A model generated the notes under the pieces. The model was not told where the DNA came from and ran no database searches. It saw only the letters and a program-made list of their open reading frames with translations. The position numbers were made by a program, and so were the translations under genes. Of a stretch of 50,430 bases of DNA, positions 31,791 through 41,052 are shown one piece after another (positions within the stretch are counted from its first letter, which is position 1; each line of letters begins with the position of its first letter). This DNA comes from Phycisphaerae bacterium (GTDB lineage Bacteria; Planctomycetota; Phycisphaerae; Sedimentisphaerales; Anaerobacaceae). Location: assembly GCA_021736645.1 (NCBI GenBank), contig JAIPFM010000200.1:1-50430 (forward strand), read 5' to 3'.

Positions 31791-32255
31791 ATGAAAGTAC
31801 GTGTCGCCAAAGTATCGGATGTGGATGTCATTCATGCACTGATTTCGGACAGTGCTGAACAGGATCGTATGCTCTTTCGCTCCAAGTCAGATATTTTTGA
31901 GAATATCCAGGCCTTTGTGGTGGCGGAGGACGACAACCGGGTGGTCGGGTGCTGCGCTTTAGAGGTGATATGGGCGGATCTTTCGGAGGTCAAGTCTTTG
32001 GCCGTGGATGCCCAAAGTCGCGGCAAGGGCGTGGGCAGGGCCCTGGTGAAGACCACCGTGGACAAGGCCGTAGAACTGGGTGTCACACGTGTCTTTGCCC
32101 TGACCCTGGAACCCGAGTTCTTTACACGCATGGGATTTGGCCTGGTCGACAGAAGCACCCTGCCCATGAAGGTCTGGCGAGACTGTGCACGCTGTCCCAA
32201 ACAGCAGCACTGCGACGAAATCGCCATGATCATGGCTGTGCAGCCAAATTCTTAA
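31791..32255 (+). CDS. GNAT N-acetyltransferase, short N-acetylglutamate synthase-like
   Basis: 154 residues. Acetyl-CoA loop RGKGVG at 77-82 in VDAQSRGKGVGRALVK. The C-terminal phrase LPMKVWRDCARCPKQQHCDEIAM, with its Cys-rich part, is that of the short ArgA-type N-acetylglutamate synthases which provide N-acetylglutamate for arginine biosynthesis. No other arg genes are in the window. It ends in a strong hairpin shared with the convergent ABC permease. Confidence 0.78.
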   Translation: MKVRVAKVSDVDVIHALISDSAEQDRMLFRSKSDIFENIQAFVVAEDDNRVVGCCALEVIWADLSEVKSLAVDAQSRGKGVGRALVKTTVDKAVELGVTRVFALTLEPEFFTRMGFGLVDRSTLPMKVWRDCARCPKQQHCDEIAMIMAVQPNS

Positions 32256-32296
32256 TTCTTAGTTCTCAGTTTTAAATTAATTGAGAACTGAGAATT
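32254..32296. terminator. Bidirectional terminator-like hairpin
   Basis: AATTCTTAGTTCTCAGT (32254-32270) pairs with ATTGAGAACTGAGAATT (32280-32296), 15 of 17 positions, with a 9-nt A/T loop. It starts inside the GNAT stop codon and lies 39 bp from the stop of the convergent ABC permease, so it can end transcription from both sides. The words belong to a degenerate AATTGAGAATT-type repeat that continues to about 32310. Confidence 0.65.
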
Positions 32297-32334
32297 CAAA
32301 ATTGAGAATTGTAATCATTTTGAGCACAAAACAA

Positions 32335-33297
32335 TTACCCCACCTGCCGCCTCTGGAAAAGACCCACGGCAATGGCCAGGACAGCCCCTGTGTAGCAGGC
32401 TGCGTAGGTCGCGGCTGTGCCGATATAGCGGGCAGGTACAGGATTGCCTTCGTAAATGGCGTCTGAAATCCAGAAGACCTGAAGATTCGGCACCACATAC
32501 CGAGCGATACGTGCCCAGAGATGGGCCTCTGCTGCATTCCCCAAGACATAGTCGCTGACTAGGCCAAGCAGAAAAATACCCACACACGCAGCGAGCGTGA
32601 TGATGATATTGAATCGTGAGGACAGGGCAATGGCCAGGGCCGTAATCACAATGGCAGCGAGCAACAGGAGGATGGCCGCATAAATGTCAAAGCGGTTGAA
32701 GTGATTTTCTCCAGGATTGAACTGCCAGTGGCGGTCCACAAAGCACAGAAATAACAGGCTGATTGCCGAAAACAGGGCCATCAGTACGACCACCGACGAG
32801 GAAAACTTCCACCCAAACACATAATTAAAGAAAGTGGCCATGACCAGGGCACCCCCCACGGTGACCAGTCCGGCTGTGATCACAGTCCAGTCGTGTGTGT
32901 CGTTTGCCGTTTCCATGACACCATGGCGAATGGCCAGCAGCATGGCCGCAGTGCAAATGAAGTGGGCAATGGCCACGGCACAGCTCACACCCAGAAATTT
33001 TGCGAGCACATACACAGGCCTTGACACAGGCTTGCTCAGCACTGTGGAGATGGTCTTGTTGTCCAGTTCCTCTGCCACGGCACCGGCGGCTGAAAAGATT
33101 GCCACGAACAAACTGGCAAGAAAGAGCGTAGAAAGGCAGATCTCACGCAAGAGCTTGTTGTCGTCATCCAGCGTGTACATGGTCAAGGACGGGCTGAGTA
33201 TGTACAGCAGGATCGCACACCCGATGAGAATGGCATAGATGGGCTGTCTGAGCGTTTCTGTGAGCGTGTTTTTGGCAATGGTTACAAGTTTGGTCAT
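32335..33297 (-). CDS. ABC-2 type transporter permease
   Basis: 320 residues with six or more hydrophobic segments and the ABC-2 permease opening MTKLVTIAKNTLTETLRQPIY, followed by ELDNKTISTVLSKPVSRPVYVLAKFLG, a phrase that marks the membrane-associated coupling region in this family. I start at the ATG at 33297 with AGGTAA 7 bases upstream; the 20 extra codons of the longer frame have no ribosome site. No cognate ATPase is next to it. The related permease in the plus-strand operon (41045-42442) carries the same LSKP/LTKPI phrase, so it may share that ATPase. Substrate unknown. Confidence 0.82.
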   Translation of the reverse strand: MTKLVTIAKNTLTETLRQPIYAILIGCAILLYILSPSLTMYTLDDDNKLLREICLSTLFLASLFVAIFSAAGAVAEELDNKTISTVLSKPVSRPVYVLAKFLGVSCAVAIAHFICTAAMLLAIRHGVMETANDTHDWTVITAGLVTVGGALVMATFFNYVFGWKFSSSVVVLMALFSAISLLFLCFVDRHWQFNPGENHFNRFDIYAAILLLLAAIVITALAIALSSRFNIIITLAACVGIFLLGLVSDYVLGNAAEAHLWARIARYVVPNLQVFWISDAIYEGNPVPARYIGTAATYAACYTGAVLAIAVGLFQRRQVG

Positions 33298-33495
33298 AGT
33301 GTTACCTAGATTTACATTTGATTGACTCAGCGTCAGCGACACAGTAAGGCATCTCATTTTTTTGAGGTTTGACGCTACCAGATTGTGACAATTCTTGTTA
33401 TAGTACCGAACTTCGTGCTTGTAAAGTATTGAATATGCTCTCTTGAGTACTTAGTAAATAGGTTTTTTGTTCATTGCAATAGGACTGTAAAAGAA

Positions 33496-35553
33496 ATGAC
33501 AAAATCGTCCAAGAGTCCGGAGTACGTATCCTGGATATCCCTGGTGTTGACCCTTGTGTTCTTCTGCCTGGCATTTTTAATTGGCAGTTGGAGTCGATAT
33601 CCAGTGGTCGTTTTTCTGAGTTGGCAAATCCTGGCCGGCGCCCTGATCTGGGGGGTCCTGGGTCTGCAGTTCAGGCTTCGCGGTATGGCAGAACGTGAAG
33701 ATCTGGACATGGCTCATTTAAAAACTTCGGAGGCCTCCACCATCTTTCATGCCGGGGGCGACCGGGCAGAATTGATGGCCGTGTGCAAGCGCAGGCTGGC
33801 GCTCTTTGAGAAATGGTTCCTGCCCTTGTTTGCCGCATTGATTGCCCTGTATCAGGGCCTCATGGCCCTGTACATCTGGTCCCGGTTCAAGGCTGATCCG
33901 GATGGTGATCCCCACGATGCCCTGGTCGTGGCCGTGGCCATGACCGCCATTGCATTTATCAGCTTTTTGATGTCACGCTATGGCACGGGCATGGCTGTGG
34001 AGGCCTCATGGAAACCGTTGCGGTCGGGCGGCAGCATCATGCTGGCATCGGCCTTTCTCTGTTTTGCCATGGCCATCGGCATGGCCCTGACCATCCAGAC
34101 CGACTCAGTGATCAACATTCTGAAGTACGTGATTCCCATCCTGATGGCGACCGTCGCGATTGAGACCCTGGCCAATGTGATCCTGGATATTTACAGGCCC
34201 CGCATCCAGGGACAGTACAATAGAGCGGCCTTTGACAGCAGACTCTTGGGTGTGATCAATGAACCGGGCGGCCTGTTCCACAGTGCGGCCGGGGCCATTG
34301 ACTATCAATTCGGGTTCAAGGTCTCGCAGACCTGGTTTTACAAACTGCTGGAACGGGCCATCGTGCCTCTCATTTTGTTCGGGACAGTGACTCTGTATCT
34401 GTCCAGCGCGTTTGTGGTGATCGATACCGGTGAGCAGGCCGTGATTGAGCATTTTGGCAATCCCCTCGGAGCGGACGGCAAAACGCCCAGACTGCTTGAA
34501 GCGGGCTTGAGCATGAAATGGCCCTGGCCAATCGATCGCGTGTACAAGTACCCTACGGACAGGGTTCAGGAATTGTACATCGGATTCAGGCCGGCTCTGG
34601 ATCCCAACGGCATGCCCGAACGCGGTCCATTGCTGTGGGGCAAAACCCACTATGAAGAAGAATTCAGTCTTCTGGTGGCCACTGAAGATCAGGATGTGCA
34701 GAGCGAGGCTGAAGGGGCACCGCCGGTGAGCCTGGTCAAGGCCAACATCCCTGTGCATTACAATATCAAGGATCTGTATCAGTATCTGTATGGTCATTCA
34801 GACACCAGGGCCATGCTGGAAGCCATCTGCTATCAGGAACTGACACGGTTTGGCGCCAGCACCAATGTGGAGGTGGACCAGGCGGAAGACAGCCTGTTCG
34901 GGGGTGGCCGTGAAAGCGCACGCAATATCCTGAAGACACGCATTCAGGCGTCTGCGGATGCCCATGACCTGGGAGTGAACATTGTGCTGGTGGGTCTGCA
35001 GGGGATTCATCCGCCTGAAGAACTGGCCGAGGATTACCAGGCTGTGGTGGGTGCCGTTCAGACCAAACAGGCCTTGATTCTTGAGGCGGAAACCAAGCGG
35101 AATCAAACGCTGAGCCGACTGGCAGGGTCTGTGCCCGAGGCGTATGCCCTGTATGCACAGATCCAGGAGTACCAGGCGTCGCGACAGCAGGGGGATGGCT
35201 CGCTCGAAGCCAAGGGCGAGGCCCTGGACCGGGCATTTATTGGCGCCATGGGGGACATCTACAAGTCGCTCAGAGAGTCCCAGGCCGAGGCCTTCGTGAA
35301 AGTCAAGACAGCAGAGGCCACTGGCCTGCGTTTTGCCGGACAGGTCCAGGCCTATCATGCAGCCAGGGATATCTACCTCCAGGACCTGCGTCTCGAAGCC
35401 CTGACAGAAGCCCTTCAAAATGTGAGAAAATATGCGATCGTGACAGATGAAAAAGACTCACAGGTCACGATTCTGGATCTACAGGAACAATTGATGGTCG
35501 ATCTTTACAAAGATCTTCTTGGTGCGTCTTCACAGGAGAATAGCGGACAATGA
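33496..35553 (+). CDS. HflK-like SPFH protein with multi-pass N-terminal membrane region
   Basis: 685 residues, about 250 more than normal HflK. The first 300 contain about seven hydrophobic segments. The SPFH (band 7) domain starts near residue 307 (FVVIDTGEQAVIEHFGNPLG) and continues through the typical PGLSMKWPWP-like turn, then a helical region rich in Ala, Gln and Glu. HflK with HflC forms a ring around the membrane protease FtsH. Here the extra membrane domain and the presence of a second HflK-like protein suggest a special membrane scaffold. Its stop overlaps the hflC start by 4 bases. Confidence 0.85.
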   Translation: MTKSSKSPEYVSWISLVLTLVFFCLAFLIGSWSRYPVVVFLSWQILAGALIWGVLGLQFRLRGMAEREDLDMAHLKTSEASTIFHAGGDRAELMAVCKRRLALFEKWFLPLFAALIALYQGLMALYIWSRFKADPDGDPHDALVVAVAMTAIAFISFLMSRYGTGMAVEASWKPLRSGGSIMLASAFLCFAMAIGMALTIQTDSVINILKYVIPILMATVAIETLANVILDIYRPRIQGQYNRAAFDSRLLGVINEPGGLFHSAAGAIDYQFGFKVSQTWFYKLLERAIVPLILFGTVTLYLSSAFVVIDTGEQAVIEHFGNPLGADGKTPRLLEAGLSMKWPWPIDRVYKYPTDRVQELYIGFRPALDPNGMPERGPLLWGKTHYEEEFSLLVATEDQDVQSEAEGAPPVSLVKANIPVHYNIKDLYQYLYGHSDTRAMLEAICYQELTRFGASTNVEVDQAEDSLFGGGRESARNILKTRIQASADAHDLGVNIVLVGLQGIHPPEELAEDYQAVVGAVQTKQALILEAETKRNQTLSRLAGSVPEAYALYAQIQEYQASRQQGDGSLEAKGEALDRAFIGAMGDIYKSLRESQAEAFVKVKTAEATGLRFAGQVQAYHAARDIYLQDLRLEALTEALQNVRKYAIVTDEKDSQVTILDLQEQLMVDLYKDLLGASSQENSGQ

Positions 35554-36446
35554 AAAATGTAGGTATTCCAATTCTGGTTCTTATCATTATTTTGGTGTTG
35601 AGCCTGATGCTCGTGGCCTTTCAGGTGCGAGAAACTGAAGTGGCTTTTGTCACGCGATTGGGTAAGCCTGTACGCACCATGGAAAATCCTGGTCTGTACT
35701 TCAAGTGGCCCTTGCCCATTGAAATGGTGCATAAATATGATGCCCGTCTGCATGTGTTCGAGGCGGATCTCAGCGAAACCACGACCAAGGGGGCTGTGCC
35801 GATTATCATCAAGTCGTATGCGGTCTGGAAAGTGACAGATCCTGTGGCTTTCAATAAGTCGGTAAAGACCGTGGCTCAAGCTGAAGCCAAGCTGTACAGC
35901 CAGATCCAGGACACGCAGAACCGTATTGTGAGCCAGCATACGTTCTCTGAATTTGTCAATAGCGACAAGAGCAAGATCGCCATTGAAAAGATTCAGTCGG
36001 ACATGCTGGCGGATCTAAAATCCTCGATGGAAGCCGAGTACGGTATTGAAGTGCGAAACCTGGGCATAAAACGGTTACAGGTGAATGAAAAGGTCTCGGC
36101 CAATGTGTTCAACCGCATGAAGACGGCGCGCAACCGCAAGACAGAAGCCACCATTACCAGCGGACAGGCTGAAGCTACCAAGATCGTCACAGATGCAGCC
36201 TCCATCCGTAAGGAACTGCTCGCTGCAGCCGAGGGCCGGGCCATGGCCATTCGCGGTCAGGGTGATGCTGAAGCCGCACAGTTCTATAAGATGCTGGATG
36301 CGGAACCTCAGTTTGCGATCTTTCTGAAAAACCTGGAGGCCCTCAAGTCCATGCTCAAACAGCGAACCACGCTGGTCCTGCCCATGGATGCCGATCCTTT
36401 TGATCTGTTGGTCAAGGCCCCTGATCCCAACACCTGGAACGACTAA
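35550..36446 (+). CDS. hflC: HflC, SPFH-domain membrane protease modulator
   Basis: 298 residues, the normal HflC size: one N-terminal membrane helix (5-25), an SPFH domain (TEVAFVTRLGKPVRTMENPGL..., GLYFKWPLPIEMVHKYDARL) and an Ala/Glu-rich helical region with AEGRAMAIRGQGDAEAAQFY. It is coupled by ATGA overlap to the HflK-like gene upstream, with which it should form a hetero-oligomer. A second HflK-like gene follows at 44 bp. Confidence 0.9.
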   Translation: MKNVGIPILVLIIILVLSLMLVAFQVRETEVAFVTRLGKPVRTMENPGLYFKWPLPIEMVHKYDARLHVFEADLSETTTKGAVPIIIKSYAVWKVTDPVAFNKSVKTVAQAEAKLYSQIQDTQNRIVSQHTFSEFVNSDKSKIAIEKIQSDMLADLKSSMEAEYGIEVRNLGIKRLQVNEKVSANVFNRMKTARNRKTEATITSGQAEATKIVTDAASIRKELLAAAEGRAMAIRGQGDAEAAQFYKMLDAEPQFAIFLKNLEALKSMLKQRTTLVLPMDADPFDLLVKAPDPNTWND

Positions 36447-36490
36447 ACCTGACACAAGAAGGATGTTTCACTACATAACAGGATCTGACT

Positions 36491-37819
36491 ATGACCGAAG
36501 AAAAACAATGTCCCCATACTCACCACCATCATGACGACGATGGCCAGGACGATTTGGCTCTGGAGAAGATGGATACTGCGGACAAATCTTTGGCCGATGC
36601 CCTGCGCATCAGCTTTATCATCCTCAAGGTGATCATGGTGATCGTGGTCATTGCGTTCTTTGCCTCTGGATTCCAGACCATCGGTCCGGACGAACAGGGA
36701 TTGGTGCTGCGTTTTGGCAAGATCCAGACCGTGGGCCCGGACGGCGATGTCACACTGGACCCCGGGCTCAAATGGGTTTTCCCCTATCCCATTGATGAGT
36801 TGATCAAGGTGCCTGTAGAAAACCGGATCAATCTGCCGGTGAACTCTTTCTGGTACTATATGACGCCTCAGGAGATTCTCAACCCCAAACTCCGAATCAC
36901 GCCCAGTGCGACTCTGGACCCGGTCAAGGAAGGCTACTTCCTGACGCGGGGTGAGAGTCTATCCGATTCAACGGACGCTGGAGCCGGGGGCAACGACTAT
37001 AACATTGTCCATTCCCGCTGGGAGATCACGTACAAGATCAAGGACGCCCAGTTGTTCTTTACCAATGTGTTTGTCCGCGACCTCAAGCCTGGTGATCAAT
37101 ATGTAGACTTTGTGATGAAGGATGTGCGTCCCCTGCTCCTGTGCTGCTTTGAAGAGGCGGTGGTCACGACCATGGTGCACTACAGCATTGATGAAGCCAT
37201 CGAAAGTACAGGACTTGCCGAAGCCGTCAAGGCCCTGGTTCAGGTCAAGCTGGACGAGATCGAATGCGGCCTGAGCATCCAGAATGTTGCACTCAAGGAG
37301 GTGACCTGGCCTCGCCAGGTGGCCGATGCCTTTGACGCGTTTATCGCTGCGAGCCAGGAAGCCAAGTCTCAGGTCAATCAGGCCCAGACCATGGCGGATA
37401 CGACCCTGACGCAAACCGCCGGGGGCGTGGCCAGAGACCTGGTGAATGCATTGAGAGATGACAATGCCAGTGAGGCAACACTGGAATCGCTGTGGTCACG
37501 TCTGGCAGGCAATGCCCAGGAGGTCCTGGCGGCTGCCAATGCGTACCGTACCACGGTGGTGGCAGCGGCCGAAGCCACAGCCGATTACTTCAATCAACTG
37601 CTGCCTGAATATAGAAAATACCCGAATCTGGTCGTCCAGAACCTGTACCTGGACACGGTGCAGCAGGTGATTGACGGCATGGATGAAAAATTCATCCTGC
37701 CCGCAAAGGCAGAAGGGCAGACACGTGAACAGAGAATACTATTGAATCGTGATCCCGCTTTAAAACGATCCGGACCTGCTGGACCCACCAGCCCGACTAT
37801 GTCAGGCGCACCCCAATAA
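36491..37819 (+). CDS. Second HflK-like SPFH protein with His-rich N-terminus
   Basis: 442 residues. A cytoplasmic His/Asp-rich start (CPHTHHHHDDDGQDD, residues 7-21) precedes a single membrane helix (40-60) and an SPFH domain (FQTIGPDEQGLVLRFGKIQ, PGLKWVFPYPIDELIKVP). The middle and C-terminal region is helical (SQEAKSQVNQAQTMADTTLT) and ends in a Pro/Ser-rich tail. The metal-binding start is unusual for HflK and the next gene encodes a heavy-metal P-type ATPase that lacks its own N-terminal metal domain, so a metal link is possible. Confidence 0.85.
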   Translation: MTEEKQCPHTHHHHDDDGQDDLALEKMDTADKSLADALRISFIILKVIMVIVVIAFFASGFQTIGPDEQGLVLRFGKIQTVGPDGDVTLDPGLKWVFPYPIDELIKVPVENRINLPVNSFWYYMTPQEILNPKLRITPSATLDPVKEGYFLTRGESLSDSTDAGAGGNDYNIVHSRWEITYKIKDAQLFFTNVFVRDLKPGDQYVDFVMKDVRPLLLCCFEEAVVTTMVHYSIDEAIESTGLAEAVKALVQVKLDEIECGLSIQNVALKEVTWPRQVADAFDAFIAASQEAKSQVNQAQTMADTTLTQTAGGVARDLVNALRDDNASEATLESLWSRLAGNAQEVLAAANAYRTTVVAAAEATADYFNQLLPEYRKYPNLVVQNLYLDTVQQVIDGMDEKFILPAKAEGQTREQRILLNRDPALKRSGPAGPTSPTMSGAPQ

Positions 37820-37862
37820 AGGACACGTGATCCTCTGGGGTCGCCAACACGAGACTATCATT

Positions 37863-39791
37863 ATGGCCCATGAACATTTGCAGCTCAAAGAAGATATTGT
37901 AGCCGATCAAAACATCGGAAAACAGATGCGTATCAGTCTGGCCATGATTGGCACCCTGGCAGGCGGTGTCATGCTGATCAACAGCCAGGTCGGACTTCTG
38001 TTTTACGGACACGGCGAAATCACAACATTCTTTGCCATGATTGGGGCGCTCCTGCTGGGCGCGCCTGTGGTGTGGCACGCGTTCAAGTGCCTGCTCCAGG
38101 GCCATTCGCATATGGACGAACTGGCGGCACTCGGGATTATTGCGGCCTTTGCCACGGGCGAGTATGTGCCTGCCGGCCTCATTGGATTTTTTATGCTTCT
38201 CAGCGAACTGGTGGAAACCCGTACGGCCCTGGGGGCCAGGGCGTCCATAGAGTCCCTGGTCAAGCTCACACCCACGCGGGCCATGCGTCTCAGCAAGGAC
38301 GGCACTGAGAGTGAAGTCAAGGTCAGTACCCTGAAGCTCGGGGACATTGTCCGGGTGCGCCCCGGGGACAACATCCCGGCAGACGGCGAAGTGATCACCG
38401 GGCTCAGTTCCGTGAATGAAGCGACCATTACAGGGGAGTCTCTGCCTGTGGACAAGGTGCCGGGCATGCAGGCCTTTGCCGGGACCAGCAACCTCACGGG
38501 TGTTCTGGATATCACGGTGACGAAAGCCGGTAAGGATACCACACTGGGTAAGGTTCAGTCTCTGATCCTGGAAGCAGAACAGACCAAGATTCCGATCATG
38601 CGAATCATCGACCGCTACATCAAGTGGTATGTGCCCATGATCCTGATGATTGCCATGATCGTGTTGTTCTTTACACGCAATATTGATCAGGCCATTACCA
38701 TTCTCGTGATCTCCTGTCCCTGTGCCATTATTCTGGCCACACCCACGGCCATGGTGGCTGCCATTTCAGCGGCTGCGCGTCTGGGTGTGCTGGTCAAGAA
38801 CGTGGCCGATCTGGAGGTGGCAGGCAAGATGACGGCCCTGGTCTTTGACAAGACCGGGACCGTGACCACAGGACGGCTGTTTGTCACCAAGCTCACCCCA
38901 GCGCATGGCGTGGAAGCCGCGGATCTCCTGGCCATTGCAGCAGGCGCAGAACAGATGAGCAAGCACCCGGCAGCCAGGGCCCTGCAGGAAGTGGCCAGAG
39001 AGGCCAATCTGGTACTCTCCGAATCAGTCGATTTCCAGGAAGTGCCCGGCAAGGGCGTGATCGCCACGGTGAACGGAGCCCGCATCCTGGTGGGGCGAGA
39101 GAGTTTTCTTCAGGAAAACCAGATTGCCTCGGACACGGTGGCTGACCCGAATCTGCACGAAGATCAGGGCTTCAGTACCCTTTATGTGGCCAGAGACAAT
39201 CAGTGCCTGGGCTGGATCGGCCTACAGGACAAGACCCGGCCTGAAGCGAGTCAGGCCATTGCCGAGCTCAGAGACTGCGGCATCAAGCGCATCACCATGC
39301 TCACAGGCGACCGGAGTGAAGTGGCCAACCGCGTGGCCAGCGAACTGGGCTGCACAGATTTCAAGGCCAACTGTCTGCCGCACGACAAGCTCGCGATCGT
39401 GGAGCAGATCAAGGCCCAGGGCCACACGGTGGTGGTGGTGGGTGACGGCATCAATGACGCGCCTGCCCTGGCCGCCGGTGATCTGGGGATTGCCATGGGC
39501 GCCGCAGGCAGTGACGTGGCCATCCATTCCGCGTCCATCGCCTTGATGAACGACGACCTGCGTCGTATCCCGTTCCTGGTTCAGATGTCACGCAAGACCC
39601 GCAGCGTGATCAATCAGAACCTCGGGTTCGGCATCCTGTTCATCATCCTGGGTATGTCATTGTCCAAATTCCTGCCGCCCGTGATGGCGGCTGTGTTACA
39701 TTTTGCCAGTTCGATTGTGGTGGTCTTTAACAGTGCCAGACTCGTTCGATTTGGCGAGCATCTCGATCACAAGGTGTTGGACAAGGTCTAG
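37863..39791 (+). CDS. P1B-type heavy-metal transporting ATPase
   Basis: 642 residues from the ATG at 37863. A GTG at 37827 with AAAGGA only a few bases upstream would add 12 residues, so the start is uncertain. All P-type motifs are present: TGES at 190-193, CPC at 285-287 (metal site in membrane helix), DKTGT with the phosphorylated Asp329, SKHPAA, and GDGINDAPA. No N-terminal HMA domain. The last membrane helix reads LHFASSIVVVFNSARL, with His where zinc pumps have Asp, so the transported ion (Zn, Cd, Co or Cu) is open. Gaps of 43 and 31 bp place it in the SPFH-ABC operon. Confidence 0.88.
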   Translation: MAHEHLQLKEDIVADQNIGKQMRISLAMIGTLAGGVMLINSQVGLLFYGHGEITTFFAMIGALLLGAPVVWHAFKCLLQGHSHMDELAALGIIAAFATGEYVPAGLIGFFMLLSELVETRTALGARASIESLVKLTPTRAMRLSKDGTESEVKVSTLKLGDIVRVRPGDNIPADGEVITGLSSVNEATITGESLPVDKVPGMQAFAGTSNLTGVLDITVTKAGKDTTLGKVQSLILEAEQTKIPIMRIIDRYIKWYVPMILMIAMIVLFFTRNIDQAITILVISCPCAIILATPTAMVAAISAAARLGVLVKNVADLEVAGKMTALVFDKTGTVTTGRLFVTKLTPAHGVEAADLLAIAAGAEQMSKHPAARALQEVAREANLVLSESVDFQEVPGKGVIATVNGARILVGRESFLQENQIASDTVADPNLHEDQGFSTLYVARDNQCLGWIGLQDKTRPEASQAIAELRDCGIKRITMLTGDRSEVANRVASELGCTDFKANCLPHDKLAIVEQIKAQGHTVVVVGDGINDAPALAAGDLGIAMGAAGSDVAIHSASIALMNDDLRRIPFLVQMSRKTRSVINQNLGFGILFIILGMSLSKFLPPVMAAVLHFASSIVVVFNSARLVRFGEHLDHKVLDKV

Positions 39792-39822
39792 CATCCGTTG
39801 GATTGAGTGAGGATTTTTCATT

Positions 39823-41052
39823 ATGGATTACGCCATTGAAACGATTGCGTTGACCAAGACCTTTGCCGACTGGTGGGGACGTCGCAAGGTGTACGCGGTC
39901 AATGACTTGACGCTGCAGGTCAACACCAATGAGGTCTTTGGATTGCTGGGACCCAACGGGTCTGGCAAGACCACCACCATCAAGATGCTGCTGGGCCTGC
40001 TGCATCCCACACGGGGCCACGCCTTTTTGCTGGGCGGTCAGGGCGATGACCCCAAGATCAACGCGCGTGTGGGGTTTCTGCCTGAGGAATCCTATCTGTA
40101 TAAATACCTGACGCCCCGTGAGACCCTGGATTTCTACGGCCGTTTATTTGGCCTGCCCAGGGCGGTTCGAAAGGATCGTATTGAAACCCTGCTGGACATG
40201 GTGGGACTCAAGGCCGTGGCCAATCGCCAGGTGGGGTCCTTTTCCAAGGGGATGGCCCGACGCATCGGTCTGGCCCAGGCCCTGATCAATGATCCCGACC
40301 TGTTGATCCTGGACGAGCCCACCACGGGCCTGGATCCGATCGGCACGCGCCAGATCAAGGATCTGATCATCAACCTGGCCAAGCGGGGCAAGACCATTCT
40401 GTTGTGCAGTCACCTGCTGGCCGACGTGGAAGATGTGTGTGACCGTATTGCCATCATGTACGGCGGCAAGGTGCAGGCCCAGGGGCACGTCAACGAACTG
40501 CTCGAGCAGGCGGACAAACGCCAGATCACCACAGGACAAATCAGTGATCAGGCCATGGGACAGATTCGCGATATCCTGGAAAGGGAGCATGCCGAGTTTG
40601 ACTTGTCGTCGCCCATGGAAAAATTAGAAACCTACTTCGTGCGCACTGTGGCCGAAGCGCAGCAGCAGGCCCAGCCCACCAGCGGTGCAGAAAGCACCAC
40701 CAGGATGGCCGGATTCCTGGCCGGTGAAGAGGACGCCCAGAAGCAGGTATTGTCCAGCCTGGTGCAGGGCCAGACAAAGTCCGAACCCAAACCGTCCCAG
40801 GCCGGGACCCGGACTGCCAAATCAGCCCAATCCACGGAGGTTGAGCCAAAGTCTGCAGTATTGGACAGTCTGATCAAAAAGGCACCGGATCAAGTGACCC
40901 TGGAAACCCCCAAGAAATCCGAAGACACAGCCGCGCCGATCCAGACCAAAACACAGGTCAACAGGGGCATTCTCGATCAGTTGGTGGATCCGGGACAGCA
41001 GGGCGATGCGACCACCGAGAAACCCAGAAAGGGAGACTCCGACCATGCGTAG
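39823..41052 (+). CDS. ABC transporter ATP-binding protein with repeat-bearing disordered tail
   Basis: 409 residues. Walker A GPNGSGKT (43-50), signature FSKGM (140-144), Walker B LLILDEP (160-166) and the H-loop His197 are all in place, so the ATPase should be active. After residue 290 the protein is a Ser/Lys/Gln-rich tail in which [VI]L[SD]xL[VI] recurs at residues 309, 346 and 383, exactly 37 residues apart. It overlaps the permease start by 8 bases, as expected for an ABC export pair. Related to CcmA/NatA type ATPases; substrate not known. Confidence 0.9.
   Translation: MDYAIETIALTKTFADWWGRRKVYAVNDLTLQVNTNEVFGLLGPNGSGKTTTIKMLLGLLHPTRGHAFLLGGQGDDPKINARVGFLPEESYLYKYLTPRETLDFYGRLFGLPRAVRKDRIETLLDMVGLKAVANRQVGSFSKGMARRIGLAQALINDPDLLILDEPTTGLDPIGTRQIKDLIINLAKRGKTILLCSHLLADVEDVCDRIAIMYGGKVQAQGHVNELLEQADKRQITTGQISDQAMGQIRDILEREHAEFDLSSPMEKLETYFVRTVAEAQQQAQPTSGAESTTRMAGFLAGEEDAQKQVLSSLVQGQTKSEPKPSQAGTRTAKSAQSTEVEPKSAVLDSLIKKAPDQVTLETPKKSEDTAAPIQTKTQVNRGILDQLVDPGQQGDATTEKPRKGDSDHA

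Noticed and set aside
33369..33404. TTGACG and TATAGT upstream of the SPFH operon as a promoter
   Set aside because: Spacer of 24 bp is too long for a sigma-70 promoter.
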